Assembly: GCF_023078355.1 (NCBI RefSeq)
Contig: NZ_CP095552.1
Span: 1,860,001 to 1,924,000, forward strand
Source of the DNA: Gordonia hongkongensis
GTDB lineage: Bacteria > Actinomycetota > Actinomycetes > Mycobacteriales > Mycobacteriaceae
DNA: 64,000 nt
Direction of reading: 5' to 3'
Part shown: in pieces, positions 10,239-20,475 of the stretch
Layout of the letters: each line of letters starts with the position of its first letter
How positions within the stretch are numbered: the first letter of the stretch is position 1
Made by a program: the position numbers and the translations under genes
The notes under the pieces: generated by a model
What the model was told of the DNA's origin: nothing
Databases searched by the model: none
What the model saw: the letters and a program-made list of their open reading frames with translations, nothing else

Positions 10239-10376
10239 GGGGTCCGACCTTCGGACCCGCGCTTGCCGGGGATCGCCACTGCGATCCCGCAACCCGGTCA
10301 TCACCCGGAGCACCCCACCGCGGAAGGAGGGTTGCCGATCAGCCAGCCGGGGCTTCGCACTGATACTCATGACCTG
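10239..10376 (-). promoter_or_regulatory. SAM-IV riboswitch ahead of metY-metX
   Basis: Reading the minus strand from 10376, the leader shows the conserved SAM-I/IV family core GGTCATGAGTATCAG, then AAGCCCCGGCTGGCTG, CGGCAACCCTCC, GCGGTGGGGTGCTCCGGGTG and ATGACCGGGT. The GGCAAGCGCGGGTCC segment that is typical of the actinobacterial SAM-IV class follows. It ends in a perfect 8-bp hairpin (10240-10247 with 10251-10258, 3-nt loop). It sits 47 bases before the metY start, the location where SAM-IV elements are known. There is no U-run before the start codon, so control may act on translation initiation. Confidence 0.88.
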
Positions 10377-10385
10377 GCGACAAGG

Positions 10386-10391
10386 ATATAA
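10386..10391 (-). promoter_or_regulatory. Candidate -10 element for the metY riboswitch transcript
   Basis: TTATAT on the minus strand lies about 10 bases before the first conserved base of the SAM-IV aptamer, which is where a transcription start feeding the riboswitch would be expected. No convincing -35 box is seen at 16-18 bases upstream, so this is a positional inference. Confidence 0.4.
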
Positions 10392-10642
10392 CACGGATGT
10401 GAGCGCCCGAGAACCGTCCCGGTCACGCCGCGCCCAACCCTTGAGAAGTGCACCGGAAGGGTGCCGGTGGCTGTCCTCCGACCGAGTGAAATCGGGTGTG
10501 GTCAGATACGAAACCACTGGTCAAGGTAGTTAGCGACGCTCAGCGTGCTGTCGGTTCCGCGATCGCGGATCTAGAGTTCGGGACAGCCCCGGCTGCACCG
10601 GAATGCTCCGCTCAGGTGGTCCGGGTTCGCACAGGAGCGCTC

Positions 10643-12343
10643 ATGGCCGTGATGGCTCATCTCCGGACCCGACGCGTCGCTCTGTTGGCCGCCTCGATGT
10701 CGACGTTGTCGACCCTCGCCGCATTCGGCTTCACCGGGGTGGCGGCGGCGACAGCCGGCGGGCCCTCGTGCAGCGGTGCCGTCGTGGTGGTCGGGGGGAC
10801 CGTCGACGCTGAGTCGCTATTGCTCGAGGGCGTCAAGGAGCGTTACCGCGAGCAGGGCTATGAGGTGATCAACGCGCCCTACCCGGCGACCATATGGCCG
10901 CTCGGAGCGACGGGGTACGACCGCAGTACCGAACAGGGGATCGCATCGACGGCGTCCGCGATCTCGTCGTATCGAGAAGCGTGCGGGTCCGAGGCGCCGG
11001 TGGTGGTGACGGGCTATTCGCAAGGGGCGCGCATCGCTGGAGACGTGCTCGCCGGTATCGGCAACGGCCGGAAGTTCGATGTCGCGAACACGCCCGACGA
11101 TCCCAGCGACGACGTCGTGATCTCCGACGTCGGGGTGTCGGGCGAGCTGTATTCGGATCCGCGGCAGGCCGGTGACAAGACCGGGCGAGGTATCGAGCTG
11201 TCGCTGATCGGGATCATTCCCGGACTGACCATGTCGGGGCCACGTGGTGCCGGCAGCACGGACGCCGGCTTCGGGACGGTCAGCGACCGGGTCGTGTCGG
11301 TGTGCATCGAGGGCGACCCGATCTGCGACCTGCCCGATCCCGTCTACGACCCGATCGGCGCCATCGACGGCATCCTCGGCTACCAGGTCAAGCATTTCCT
11401 GTATCCAGAGGAGATGTCGGGCAACCCGCTGCAGCCGGGATACACGTGGGCGAAACGTCCGGTCGAATGTGCGGACGGCGTCTGTATGGTCGCTGCGGAC
11501 TCCGCACTCGCCGAACTCGTCCAGGGCTGGGCTCGCAACCTCGGCTACCAGGGCGCCATCGGCGATTTCCTGTCGGATCGCCCGACCATCGGGCTTCCGT
11601 TCGGCATCGAACTGGCGAATCTGCAGCCGGTGGTCCGGCTGGTGCAGGGCTTGCTGCCGCCACTCCCACGTCTCGGGTACGGCGCATACCTACCCGACAT
11701 CTTCGTCTTCGAGGACATCCTGCAGGGCATCGTCACCGCGACACCGGCTCGGTTCGTGCGCGGTGTCAGCGCCCTGGCTGCCAGCGTGCGCAGCATCGTC
11801 CTGCTGCCGGTCAACTTCGTCCGATACTGGGCGGGCGCGCTCATCGGGCCGGTGGCGTCGGAGGGCGGCGCCGTCACGATTCTCGCGGCGGACACGTCGC
11901 ACCTGCGATCGTCCACGTTCGCGCGACTGGCAGCCGTACCCGACGAGTCCGTGGGGCCGGTCCGCGCTGAAGAAGTGGGCGGGTCCGGCCCCTCGTCCGA
12001 GCCGTCGGCGGCCCGGGGTGCCGAACCGGATGCCACCGACCCGTCACCGGCCGAGCAGCCCCCGGTGGGCCACACGACCGACACGTCGTCGGGGGCCGAC
12101 ACGGGCACCGATACCGAGACCGATACGCCCGACGCGGACCCCGCGCCTGCCCCGCCTCGCGACGACGACTCGCCGGCCGCCACCGATCCCTCGGGAAGCG
12201 ATGTCAAGACGTCTGGAACCGACGGCCACGGGGGAGAGGACGGCGAGAAGGCCGGCTCGTCCGACACGGCTTCGGACCCGGACGGGCCTTCCGCAGACCC
12301 GTCCGACCCCGACAGCGATGCGGGCTCCGAAGCCGGCGACTGA
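10643..12343 (+). CDS. Secreted PE-PPE-domain serine hydrolase with acidic C-terminal tail
   Basis: 566 residues. It starts at ATG 10643 behind AGGAGC; the open frame extends upstream but has no such site. A signal peptide is clear: RTRRVALLAASM, then a hydrophobic stretch, then AATA. The following roughly 280 residues form an alpha/beta hydrolase of the PE-PPE (cutinase-like) type with the nucleophile in VVTGYSQGARIAG (Ser about 126) and conserved YPATIWP and HFLYP segments. The last 150 residues are low-complexity, rich in Asp, Ser, Pro, Thr and Gly. Mycobacterial PE-PPE relatives act as esterases on the cell envelope or outside; the substrate here is unknown. A 14-bp palindrome (10556-10569) lies upstream. 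Confidence 0.82.
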   Translation: MAVMAHLRTRRVALLAASMSTLSTLAAFGFTGVAAATAGGPSCSGAVVVVGGTVDAESLLLEGVKERYREQGYEVINAPYPATIWPLGATGYDRSTEQGIASTASAISSYREACGSEAPVVVTGYSQGARIAGDVLAGIGNGRKFDVANTPDDPSDDVVISDVGVSGELYSDPRQAGDKTGRGIELSLIGIIPGLTMSGPRGAGSTDAGFGTVSDRVVSVCIEGDPICDLPDPVYDPIGAIDGILGYQVKHFLYPEEMSGNPLQPGYTWAKRPVECADGVCMVAADSALAELVQGWARNLGYQGAIGDFLSDRPTIGLPFGIELANLQPVVRLVQGLLPPLPRLGYGAYLPDIFVFEDILQGIVTATPARFVRGVSALAASVRSIVLLPVNFVRYWAGALIGPVASEGGAVTILAADTSHLRSSTFARLAAVPDESVGPVRAEEVGGSGPSSEPSAARGAEPDATDPSPAEQPPVGHTTDTSSGADTGTDTETDTPDADPAPAPPRDDDSPAATDPSGSDVKTSGTDGHGGEDGEKAGSSDTASDPDGPSADPSDPDSDAGSEAGD

Positions 12344-12422
12344 CACCCCGCGCGATGCTGAGGACACTGCGTGTGTGAATGAACTCACCACCGGCTGAGG
12401 AATCAGCGCTGACGGGCGCGGG

Positions 12423-13712
12423 TTGGCATCGACCGTGCCTGATGCTCTCTCGACGACCGAAGCCCCGGCCGACCCCTCACTGACGGGTCCGTCCACCGCC
12501 GGGGAACTCCGCAGCCCCGCGCGGGCCGAATCGGCCGAGGTGTCCCGCCGGGTGCGTCGGTGGACGATCCTCGCCCTTGCGCTGGGTGGATTCGGGATCG
12601 GGACGACCGAGTTCGTCGCCATGGGCCTCCTGCCCAACATCGCCGGATCTCTGGGTGTCTCGGAACCGACTGCCGGACATGTCATCTCGGCCTACGCGAT
12701 GGGTGTGGTGGTGGGTGCGCCGCTGATCGCGGCGCTCACCGCGCGGATGTCCCGTCGGACGCTTCTGATCGGCTTGATGGTGGCGTTCACGGTCGGCAAC
12801 CTCGCGACCGTCCTCGCACCGGATTACGGTTTGCTGCTGGTGGCGAGATTCGTCGCCGGCCTCCCGCACGGCGCCTACTTCGGTGTCGCGGCTCTGGTCG
12901 CCGCTCATCTGGCCGGCCCGCGCAACCGTGGCAAGGCCGTGGGACAGGTGATGCTCGGTCTGTCCGTCGCGAACGTCCTCGGCGTACCGGCGGCCGCCTG
13001 GCTCGGTGAGACGCTCGGCTGGCGGTCCGCGTTCGCGATCGTGGTCGTGATCGGAATCGCCACCGTCGTCGCGCTGATCCGGGTGCTTCCCACGCTCAGC
13101 GGGGTGAAGACCACCGACCCGCTCACCGAGCTCGGTGCACTCAAGCGGTCCCAGGTCTGGTTCACACTGGTCATCGGAACCGTCGGGTTCGGTGGGATGT
13201 TCGCGTTCTACACGTATCTCAACTCCGCGCTGACCACCGACACCGGGCTGTCGGTGTCGGTCGTGCCGTTCGCCCTGATGTTGTACGGACTGGGAATGGT
13301 GACCGGCAACTTCGTCGGCGGTTATGTCGCGGACCGCAGCGTGGCGGTGGCGATCCTCGGCGGACTCACCGCCACCGCACTCTCCCTCGGCGCTTTTGCG
13401 GTGCTGGCCGAGAATGCTTGGGCGGCATTGATCCTCACCTACCTCGTGGCGCTCACGGGATCGATGATGCTACCCGCGCTGCAGACCAGGCTGATGGATG
13501 TGGCGGCCGATGCACAGACCCTGGCCGCGGCCCTGAACCATTCCGCGCTCAACATCGCCAACGCGGCCGGAGCGCTGCTCGGTGGCGTGGTGGTCGGTGC
13601 CGGCTACGGATACCTGGCGCCGTCGGTGGTCGGGGTGATGCTCGCGGTGGCGGGTATCGCGGTCACCGTCGTGGCCCTCGCGACCGCGCGGCACCAGCCC
13701 GTCGGGTCCTGA
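12423..13712 (+). CDS. MFS drug/sugar efflux transporter (DHA1, AraJ-like)
   Basis: About 429 residues with twelve predicted membrane segments. It has the N-terminal signature GIGTTEFVAMGLLPNIA, typical of the AraJ/SotB/CmlR branch of proton-driven exporters, the loop 2-3 motif ALTARMSRRTLLI, and the motif C-like region around GPRNRGKAVGQVMLG. The substrate cannot be read from sequence; relatives export arabinose, chloramphenicol or purine analogues. The start is uncertain: TTG 12423 gives the longest form and GTG 12435 is an alternative, neither with a good ribosome binding site. A strong stem-loop terminator follows at 13737. Confidence 0.85.
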   Translation: MASTVPDALSTTEAPADPSLTGPSTAGELRSPARAESAEVSRRVRRWTILALALGGFGIGTTEFVAMGLLPNIAGSLGVSEPTAGHVISAYAMGVVVGAPLIAALTARMSRRTLLIGLMVAFTVGNLATVLAPDYGLLLVARFVAGLPHGAYFGVAALVAAHLAGPRNRGKAVGQVMLGLSVANVLGVPAAAWLGETLGWRSAFAIVVVIGIATVVALIRVLPTLSGVKTTDPLTELGALKRSQVWFTLVIGTVGFGGMFAFYTYLNSALTTDTGLSVSVVPFALMLYGLGMVTGNFVGGYVADRSVAVAILGGLTATALSLGAFAVLAENAWAALILTYLVALTGSMMLPALQTRLMDVAADAQTLAAALNHSALNIANAAGALLGGVVVGAGYGYLAPSVVGVMLAVAGIAVTVVALATARHQPVGS

Positions 13713-13736
13713 ACGAGCGCGGCCGTTCTACCTACG

Positions 13737-13772
13737 ACGAGGGCCGACCGGATAAGTCCGGTCGGCCCTCGT
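13737..13772. terminator. Bidirectional stem-loop between MFS gene and bfr
   Basis: A perfect 16-bp stem (13737-13752 with 13757-13772) closed by a TAAG loop separates the convergent MFS and bacterioferritin genes. It lacks a long U-run, as is usual in high-GC actinobacteria, but its position and perfection suit termination in both directions. Confidence 0.8.
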
Positions 13773-13790
13773 GTCGTCGAGTCGGTGCAA

Positions 13791-14276
13791 TCAGCCGTTC
13801 GTGGGCGGTGTGGCGATCGTCTTCGACAGGTAGAGCTGCTCGCCGAGCTTGTTGATCAGCTCGAGTTGCGTCTCGAGATAGTCGATGTGTTCCTCTTCGT
13901 CGGCGAGGATCTGCTCCAAGAGGTTGGCGCTGGTGATGTCGCCCTTGGACCGGCACATCGCGATTCCGGGGCGGAGTCGTTCCACCACCTCGACCTCGAT
14001 CGACATGTCCGACTCGAACTGCTCCCGGATCGACTGCCCAATACGCAGCGGCAGCAGGCGCTGATAGTTGGGCAGGGCGTCGAGGAACAGGATGCGATCG
14101 GTCAGGACCTCGGCGTGAGTCATCTCCTCGATCGACTCGGCCCGTGTCTTCGCGGCGATCTCGGTGAGACCCCAGCTCTGCTGCATCTTCGCGTGCAGGA
14201 AGTACTGGTTGATCGCGGTCAGCTCACTCGTGAGCTGTTCGTTGAGGAGGTCGATGACCTCGGGGTCGCCACGCAT
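13791..14276 (-). CDS. bfr: Bacterioferritin
   Basis: 161-residue 24-mer-forming haem-containing ferritin that oxidises Fe(II) and stores the mineral. All diiron ligands are at canonical positions counting from ATG 14276: Glu18, Glu51, His54, Glu94, Glu127, His130. Met52, the haem ligand, is present, as is Tyr25. The start is supported by a GGGAGG site; a 17-residue upstream extension in the open frame is not family-like. bfd, encoding its iron-release partner, lies 100 bp upstream on the same strand. In mycobacteria the orthologue is activated by IdeR. Confidence 0.96.
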   Translation of the reverse strand: MRGDPEVIDLLNEQLTSELTAINQYFLHAKMQQSWGLTEIAAKTRAESIEEMTHAEVLTDRILFLDALPNYQRLLPLRIGQSIREQFESDMSIEVEVVERLRPGIAMCRSKGDITSANLLEQILADEEEHIDYLETQLELINKLGEQLYLSKTIATPPTNG

Positions 14277-14334
14277 CTGTCCGCCTCCCATTTCCCGTGT
14301 ATGTCCGTTCGAACCGTAACACGACAAAACCCCC

Positions 14335-14352
14335 CGCGCGTCGTCTCGCGCG
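14335..14352 (-). terminator. Possible terminator/attenuator between bfd and bfr
   Basis: On the minus strand a CGCGCG stem pairs across a 6-nt loop with a second CGCGCG and is followed by a G-run and TTTT. The short stem makes this weak, but it lies between bfd and bfr and could uncouple their expression. Confidence 0.4.
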
Positions 14353-14376
14353 AGGTTCGTCGGGTCGGAGGTCAGG

Positions 14377-14559
14377 TCATGCAGCGGTCGTCGCGGTTGA
14401 CGCCCTTTCGCTCAGGATGGTGTGCAGTTCGTCCAGGCAGGTCCCGCAGCCTTCGCCCGCGCCGCAGCGGTCGCTGATCGCGTCGACCGTGTACGCGCCC
14501 GCATCGCAGTGCGCATGGACCTCGTCCACGGTGACGGCGCGGCATATGCAAACGAACAT
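14377..14559 (-). CDS. bfd: Bacterioferritin-associated ferredoxin
   Basis: 60-residue [2Fe-2S] protein of the BFD-like family. The four cluster cysteines appear as CIC near the N terminus and CGTC in GAGEGCGTCLDEL. Bfd docks on bacterioferritin and passes an electron to its haem so that stored iron is released, mainly under iron starvation. The ATG at 14559 begins MFVCICRAVT, the family's N terminus. Two IdeR-like boxes lie 27-80 bases upstream, which fits repression when iron is sufficient, and bfr is the next gene downstream. Confidence 0.93.
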   Translation of the reverse strand: MFVCICRAVTVDEVHAHCDAGAYTVDAISDRCGAGEGCGTCLDELHTILSERASTATTAA

Positions 14560-14585
14560 CTCGGAAACTCACCTTCGTGCCTGGA

Positions 14586-14604
14586 TTAGGCAATGCTTAC
14601 ATAT
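14586..14604 (-). promoter_or_regulatory. IdeR/DtxR-like iron box 1 upstream of bfd
   Basis: TTAGGCAATGCTTACATAT matches the IdeR consensus (TTAGGTTAGGCTAACCTAA) at about 13 of 19 positions, by my own count. It lies 27 bases upstream of the bfd start, where bound repressor would block transcription. Confidence 0.5.
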
Positions 14605-14619
14605 TTTAGGGTGTCCGCA

Positions 14620-14638
14620 CAAGGGTTGCCTTACCTTT
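14620..14638 (-). promoter_or_regulatory. IdeR/DtxR-like iron box 2 upstream of bfd
   Basis: CAAGGGTTGCCTTACCTTT matches the IdeR consensus at about 11 of 19 positions. Its right half, GCCTTACC, is the same as in the stronger box near sdhC. With box 1 it forms a tandem pair. Confidence 0.42.
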
Positions 14639-14708
14639 TATCGACGCTGTCCGAGTGGCGCGATCACGGCCGATGGGCTGTCGGACCGCCGCCGTAGGAT
14701 GTGGCCCC

Positions 14709-16624
<1,916 letters not shown>

Positions 16625-16673
16625 GACCGCATCCGCCGGACGCCGTCCCGCGATCCGACCAGGAAGGCGATCC

Positions 16674-17774
16674 ATGACCTCCGCGCGCGACTCGGCGAGA
16701 TCACCGGTGGACACGGCGAAATCGGCGGTGGACAAAGGGATGACGACCGTCGACAAGGGCAAGTCGGCCTTCGCCGCGGCGCGGGAGAAGTGGCCCGCCG
16801 TCGAGCACCTGGTGCAGACCGTCGAACGCTACAACGACCGGCGCGGAAACGTGTATGCGGCGGCCATCAGCTTCAACGGCATCCTCGCGCTCGTCCCGAT
16901 CATCATGGTGGTGTTCTCGGTCGCCGCGTTCGTGTTGGCGAATCAGCCACAGCTGCTCGAAGACCTGCAACAGGCGGTTGTCGACGCCGCGCCCGGCAAG
17001 ATGGGCGAGCAGCTCAGTGAGGTCATCGATTCGGCGATCTCCTCCCGCGCCGCGGTAGGGATCGTCGGTCTGATCGGTGCCGCCTTCACCGGGATCGGGT
17101 GGATCTCCGGCGTCCGGGTGGCCTTCACCGAGATGTACGGGGGTCGCGTCGACCGCAACCCCGTGCTGTCGAAGGTGTGGGATCTCCTCACGTTCGCATT
17201 GCTGGGCATGGCCTTCGCCGTGACGATGGCGCTGACGACGCTGGGCAACAGCGGGCTCACCACCACGATGCTCTCCTGGGTGGGCCTCGACGACGCGTCA
17301 TGGGCCCCGGTCGTGGTGCGGGCCGTCGCCATCGTCGTGTCGGTGTTCGCCAGCTGGCTGCTCTTCACCTTCGTGCTGGCGCGGCTACCGCTGGTGCCGC
17401 TGCCGATGACGCACGCCATGAAGGCCGGGCTGGTCATCGCGATCGCGTTCGAGCTGATGAAATCCCTTGGCGGGCTGTATCTCCAATCGGTCCTGGGTTC
17501 GCCGGCCGGGGTGGCGTTCGGTCCGATCTTCGGTGTGTTCGTCTTCGCGTACCTCGCGTCGCGGATCGTGCTGTATGCCACCGCGTGGTGCGCGACCGAC
17601 CCCATCAACAGCAAGTACCAGGTGGTGGAAGAACCGGACGCGGAACTGCACCGGCCGGTCCAGATCTCGCCGACGGTCGAGGTGAGCCCGGCGCCCCGGC
17701 CCGGCGCCCTCGCGGCCGCCGTCGGACTGGGCGCAGTCGCGGCCGCGCTGATCGGAGCGCGTCGGCGGCGTTGA
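16674..17774 (+). CDS. YhjD/YihY (BrkB) family inner membrane protein
   Basis: 366 residues: a hydrophilic Lys/Asp-rich N terminus of about 45 residues, then the YihY/BrkB domain with about six membrane helices (for example ISFNGILALVPIIMVVF and VGLIGAAFTGIGWISG), ending in a short arginine-rich tail. The YhjD branch was linked in Escherichia coli to suppression of lipid A defects; its actual activity is not settled. ATG 16674 has an AGGAAGG ribosome binding site. The order trpS-yhjD-dacB matches what I recall in mycobacteria. Confidence 0.85.
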   Translation: MTSARDSARSPVDTAKSAVDKGMTTVDKGKSAFAAAREKWPAVEHLVQTVERYNDRRGNVYAAAISFNGILALVPIIMVVFSVAAFVLANQPQLLEDLQQAVVDAAPGKMGEQLSEVIDSAISSRAAVGIVGLIGAAFTGIGWISGVRVAFTEMYGGRVDRNPVLSKVWDLLTFALLGMAFAVTMALTTLGNSGLTTTMLSWVGLDDASWAPVVVRAVAIVVSVFASWLLFTFVLARLPLVPLPMTHAMKAGLVIAIAFELMKSLGGLYLQSVLGSPAGVAFGPIFGVFVFAYLASRIVLYATAWCATDPINSKYQVVEEPDAELHRPVQISPTVEVSPAPRPGALAAAVGLGAVAAALIGARRRR

Positions 17775-17795
17775 CCTCCGGCGCTGGTCGTCTGA

Positions 17796-19085
17796 TCAGC
17801 GGCGTCCGGCGAGCTTCAACCCGATGAGCAGGAGGATGACCGCCGCGAGTGCGGCCACGAGCCCGATGAGGATCTGGACGGAGGTCGACGACGCCTGGTC
17901 GGAACCTGTTGCGACGGCGCGGTTCTCGGTCCGCGTCGGCGCTGGTGTCGAGGACGGTCCGGACGCGGCCGACGGCTCGACGAGGCGGCCCACCGAGATG
18001 GCGGGGTCGGTTCGGAATCCGTAGTCGAACATCGCCTTCGCCTGGTCCCAGTACAGATCCCCGTCGACGGACAGGCCGAACATCTGCACGATGATCACCG
18101 TCCGGCCGTCGCGTTCGGCGGCACCCACGAACGTCTTCCGTGCGTCGTCGGTGTAACCGGTCTTGCCGCCGAGCATTCCCGGATACCCATCGACGAGGAG
18201 GCGGTTGGTGCTGTACATGTCGTAGGGCGGATGATCTCTGTCGCCGGGCACATCTGGACGCCGCGGGTAGCCCGGGAAACGGAACGTGGGCATCGCGATG
18301 ATCTCGCGAAAGGTCGGCTCGGTCATCGCGGCCCGGAACAGCAGCGCCAGATCGTAGGGCGAGGAGGACATCCCGGCGGCGTCCAGTCCGGACGGGCTGG
18401 CAGCACGCGTGTCCGTCGCGCCCAGCTGCGCGGCCCGGTCATTCATCTTCTCAAGTGTCGCGTCGATGCCGCCGAGCTGACGCGCGAGCGCATGCGCGCA
18501 GTCGTTGCCGGACACCAACAACAGTCCGGTGAGCACGTCGCGAACGGTGTAGACACCACCGGGCCCCATGCCACAGGAGTCGCCTTCGGTGCTCCAGTCC
18601 TCGACGGTGGGCACGACCGGCGCGGCGAGGTCGAGTTCGTCGAGTGCGACCAGTGCGAGCAGCACCTTGATCGTCGACGCGGGCCGGTAACGGCCGTGGG
18701 GATCCTTGGCGGCGATGACTTGTCCGGACTCGAGATCGGCGATCAACCAACCCGCGGAGGTCAGCAGTGGCGGAACGGGACCGGCCGACGGATCGGCGAT
18801 GACCCCGCAACCGGCGAGTTGGTCACCGCCGACGGCCGGTGCGGGAACAGGAAGGGGAGTGGGGGTCGTCGAACCCGGTGCGACGACCTCGGATTCGTCG
18901 ACGGCCGGAGGCGTGGCGACTTTGTGCGGGCAGTGATCGGTGACCGGCGTGGTGATCGCCGGAGGCGGTACGGTCGGCAGCGGGACGGCCACGGCCGGGC
19001 CGACGCGAAGGACGAGGCCGAGCACTCCGACGGTCAGCACGGCGACGAGCGCGCACGCGGTACGACGAGTCCACGTCGGGGTCAT
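17796..19085 (-). CDS. D-alanyl-D-alanine carboxypeptidase (DacB1-type, membrane-anchored)
   Basis: Penicillin-binding serine peptidase of the S11 (PBP5-like) family, about 429 residues, which removes the terminal D-Ala of peptidoglycan stem peptides. The three active-site motifs are present: RPASTIKVLLAL (SxxK), SGNDC (SxN) and GGKTGYTDDAR (KTG). An N-terminal signal/anchor helix (ALVAVLTVGVLGLVLRV) places it outside the membrane, and a C-terminal helix (IGLVAALAAVILLLIGL) probably anchors it, with a Pro/Thr-rich linker. ATG 19085 is preferred because it begins with the signal sequence. The amidotransferase gene upstream ends 10 bp before it. Confidence 0.9.
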   Translation of the reverse strand: MTPTWTRRTACALVAVLTVGVLGLVLRVGPAVAVPLPTVPPPAITTPVTDHCPHKVATPPAVDESEVVAPGSTTPTPLPVPAPAVGGDQLAGCGVIADPSAGPVPPLLTSAGWLIADLESGQVIAAKDPHGRYRPASTIKVLLALVALDELDLAAPVVPTVEDWSTEGDSCGMGPGGVYTVRDVLTGLLLVSGNDCAHALARQLGGIDATLEKMNDRAAQLGATDTRAASPSGLDAAGMSSSPYDLALLFRAAMTEPTFREIIAMPTFRFPGYPRRPDVPGDRDHPPYDMYSTNRLLVDGYPGMLGGKTGYTDDARKTFVGAAERDGRTVIIVQMFGLSVDGDLYWDQAKAMFDYGFRTDPAISVGRLVEPSAASGPSSTPAPTRTENRAVATGSDQASSTSVQILIGLVAALAAVILLLIGLKLAGRR

Positions 19086-19095
19086 CGGCCGCACG

Positions 19096-19875
19096 TTACC
19101 AGCGGGGCCGTGCGCTGCCGACGACATCGTGCAACCAGCGCCGCATCACTGCCTCCGCCGTCGGCACGGTCACTTTCTCGGCGGCCGCGGCGTCGATCGG
19201 GAAGCGGTCGGTGGCCGACTCACCCAGGACCTCGGCCACCGCGGACCGTGATTCCTGGTGTGACAGCCACCCCCTGACGAGATCGCCGCCGGCTTCGAGG
19301 TGGAACTGCACTCCGTAGCAGTTGTCCACGCGGAACAACTGATTGACGCAGGCGTCGGAGGACGCGAGCAGGGTGGCCCCGGGTGGCAGGGTGAACGTGT
19401 CGAAATGCCACTGGACTGTGTCGATGTCGCGTGGTGCGGGTGCGATGACCGCCCCGCCCCACACCGGGTCGGCCATCCCTGCGTCGTTGAGACGCACCCG
19501 GCGTACACCGAGTTCCGGTATGTCGCTCGTGTGCACCTCGCCACCGAGAGCCGCTGCCAGCATCTGCGCGCCCAGACAGACACCCCAGATGGGCACACCG
19601 CGTTCACGGGCACGGCGGAGCAGGTCGATCTCGTCGGCGATCCACGGGATGCGGTCCGCGTCACCGACTCCCATCGCTCCGCCGAGAACGAGGATGGCGT
19701 CGAAATCCGCTGGATCGACGGTCGCGGGTTCGCGCCAGATCCGCAGGGTGGCCGTCTCGGTGATCGCGTGCAGGGCGGGTCCGTAGGCGCCGGGTGGTTC
19801 GGACTCCGCGTGCCGGATCTCCAAGACCCGCAACCGCTCCCGCGGGCGCTCGACCGGCTGTGTTCTGGTGCTCAT
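19096..19875 (-). CDS. Class I glutamine amidotransferase-like protein
   Basis: About 259 residues with the GATase1 fold of stand-alone GMP-synthase-type amidotransferases. The nucleophile cysteine lies in WGVCLGAQMLA, the oxyanion/first loop in ILVLGGAMGVGD, and the His-Glu of the triad in GVQFHLEAGG. There is no synthase domain, so it resembles the YfeJ/peptidase C26-like group whose substrate (gamma-glutamyl compound or unknown amide acceptor) is not defined. ATG 19875 is the first start that matches the family; the upstream frame is not conserved in character. It probably shares a transcript with dacB. Confidence 0.85.
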   Translation of the reverse strand: MSTRTQPVERPRERLRVLEIRHAESEPPGAYGPALHAITETATLRIWREPATVDPADFDAILVLGGAMGVGDADRIPWIADEIDLLRRARERGVPIWGVCLGAQMLAAALGGEVHTSDIPELGVRRVRLNDAGMADPVWGGAVIAPAPRDIDTVQWHFDTFTLPPGATLLASSDACVNQLFRVDNCYGVQFHLEAGGDLVRGWLSHQESRSAVAEVLGESATDRFPIDAAAAEKVTVPTAEAVMRRWLHDVVGSARPRW

Positions 19876-19948
19876 GACGAGTGCAAGAGTACGGTCTCGG
19901 TGGCGATTCCTCTCGCCGACGCGGGGTCGGAACCCACGCCGGGCTGCG

Positions 19949-20347
19949 TCAACCGGAATGACATGAACTCGTCGGACGGGACCCGTGCGCGGTGTGGTCG
20001 GCGACCCGTTCACCGTCGACGGTGATCTCGCACCGGGCGAACCGCCCGCCGGACTGGAACAGCGCGTCGACCGGTGCCTCGGCCGCGGCCCGCGTGTACA
20101 CCAACGACGCCTTGAACTTGCCGTCTGGATCTCGTTGCGACAGCGGCACTTCGGACTGTGTGCGGAGTCTTCCGTCTGCGTCCGTCCACGCTGCGGCGCC
20201 GTTGTGCTCGTGGTCGGAGATCAGCGTGATCGTGATGCGTTGCGTGTCGGTGGTGGGTGCTGCCGCGGCCGGTGCGAACACCAGGAGGCACGCGAGCGCA
20301 CTCACCGCGAGTGTCAGCAGCAGCCGGAACAGAAGGGCGCGGGCCAT
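19949..20347 (-). CDS. Small secreted MmpS-like protein
   Basis: 132 residues beginning at ATG 20347 with a strong signal peptide (RLLLTLAVSALACLLVFA then AAAA). The mature part resembles MmpS family domains: AAWTDADGRLRTQSEVPLS, and a terminal CEITVDGERVADHTAHG with a second cysteine near the end. MmpS proteins normally partner MmpL transporters in lipid or siderophore export, but no mmpL is adjacent. The resemblance is by eye only; it could be an unrelated exported protein. The open frame extends upstream without family likeness. Confidence 0.65.
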   Translation of the reverse strand: MARALLFRLLLTLAVSALACLLVFAPAAAAPTTDTQRITITLISDHEHNGAAAWTDADGRLRTQSEVPLSQRDPDGKFKASLVYTRAAAEAPVDALFQSGGRFARCEITVDGERVADHTAHGSRPTSSCHSG

Positions 20348-20475
20348 GAAGTACTCCGTTCGATGGGCGATCACCGGTCCGGCGACGGGCCGGGTTCCTC
20401 GGTCTTCCTTCGACGCATCGGACGGCATATCGGTTCCATCGCGCTGCTGAGCGAGCGGAAGTCGGGATTCTGCTG

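Noticed and set aside
8986..10533. Long forward frame opposite metY, running through the riboswitch
   Set aside because: metY is certain on the minus strand, and the frame also covers the structured SAM-IV leader.
10556..10569. 14-bp palindrome upstream of the PE-PPE gene as an operator
   Set aside because: GC-rich CCGCGATCGCGG palindromes arise by chance in such genomes; nothing else supports a regulator.
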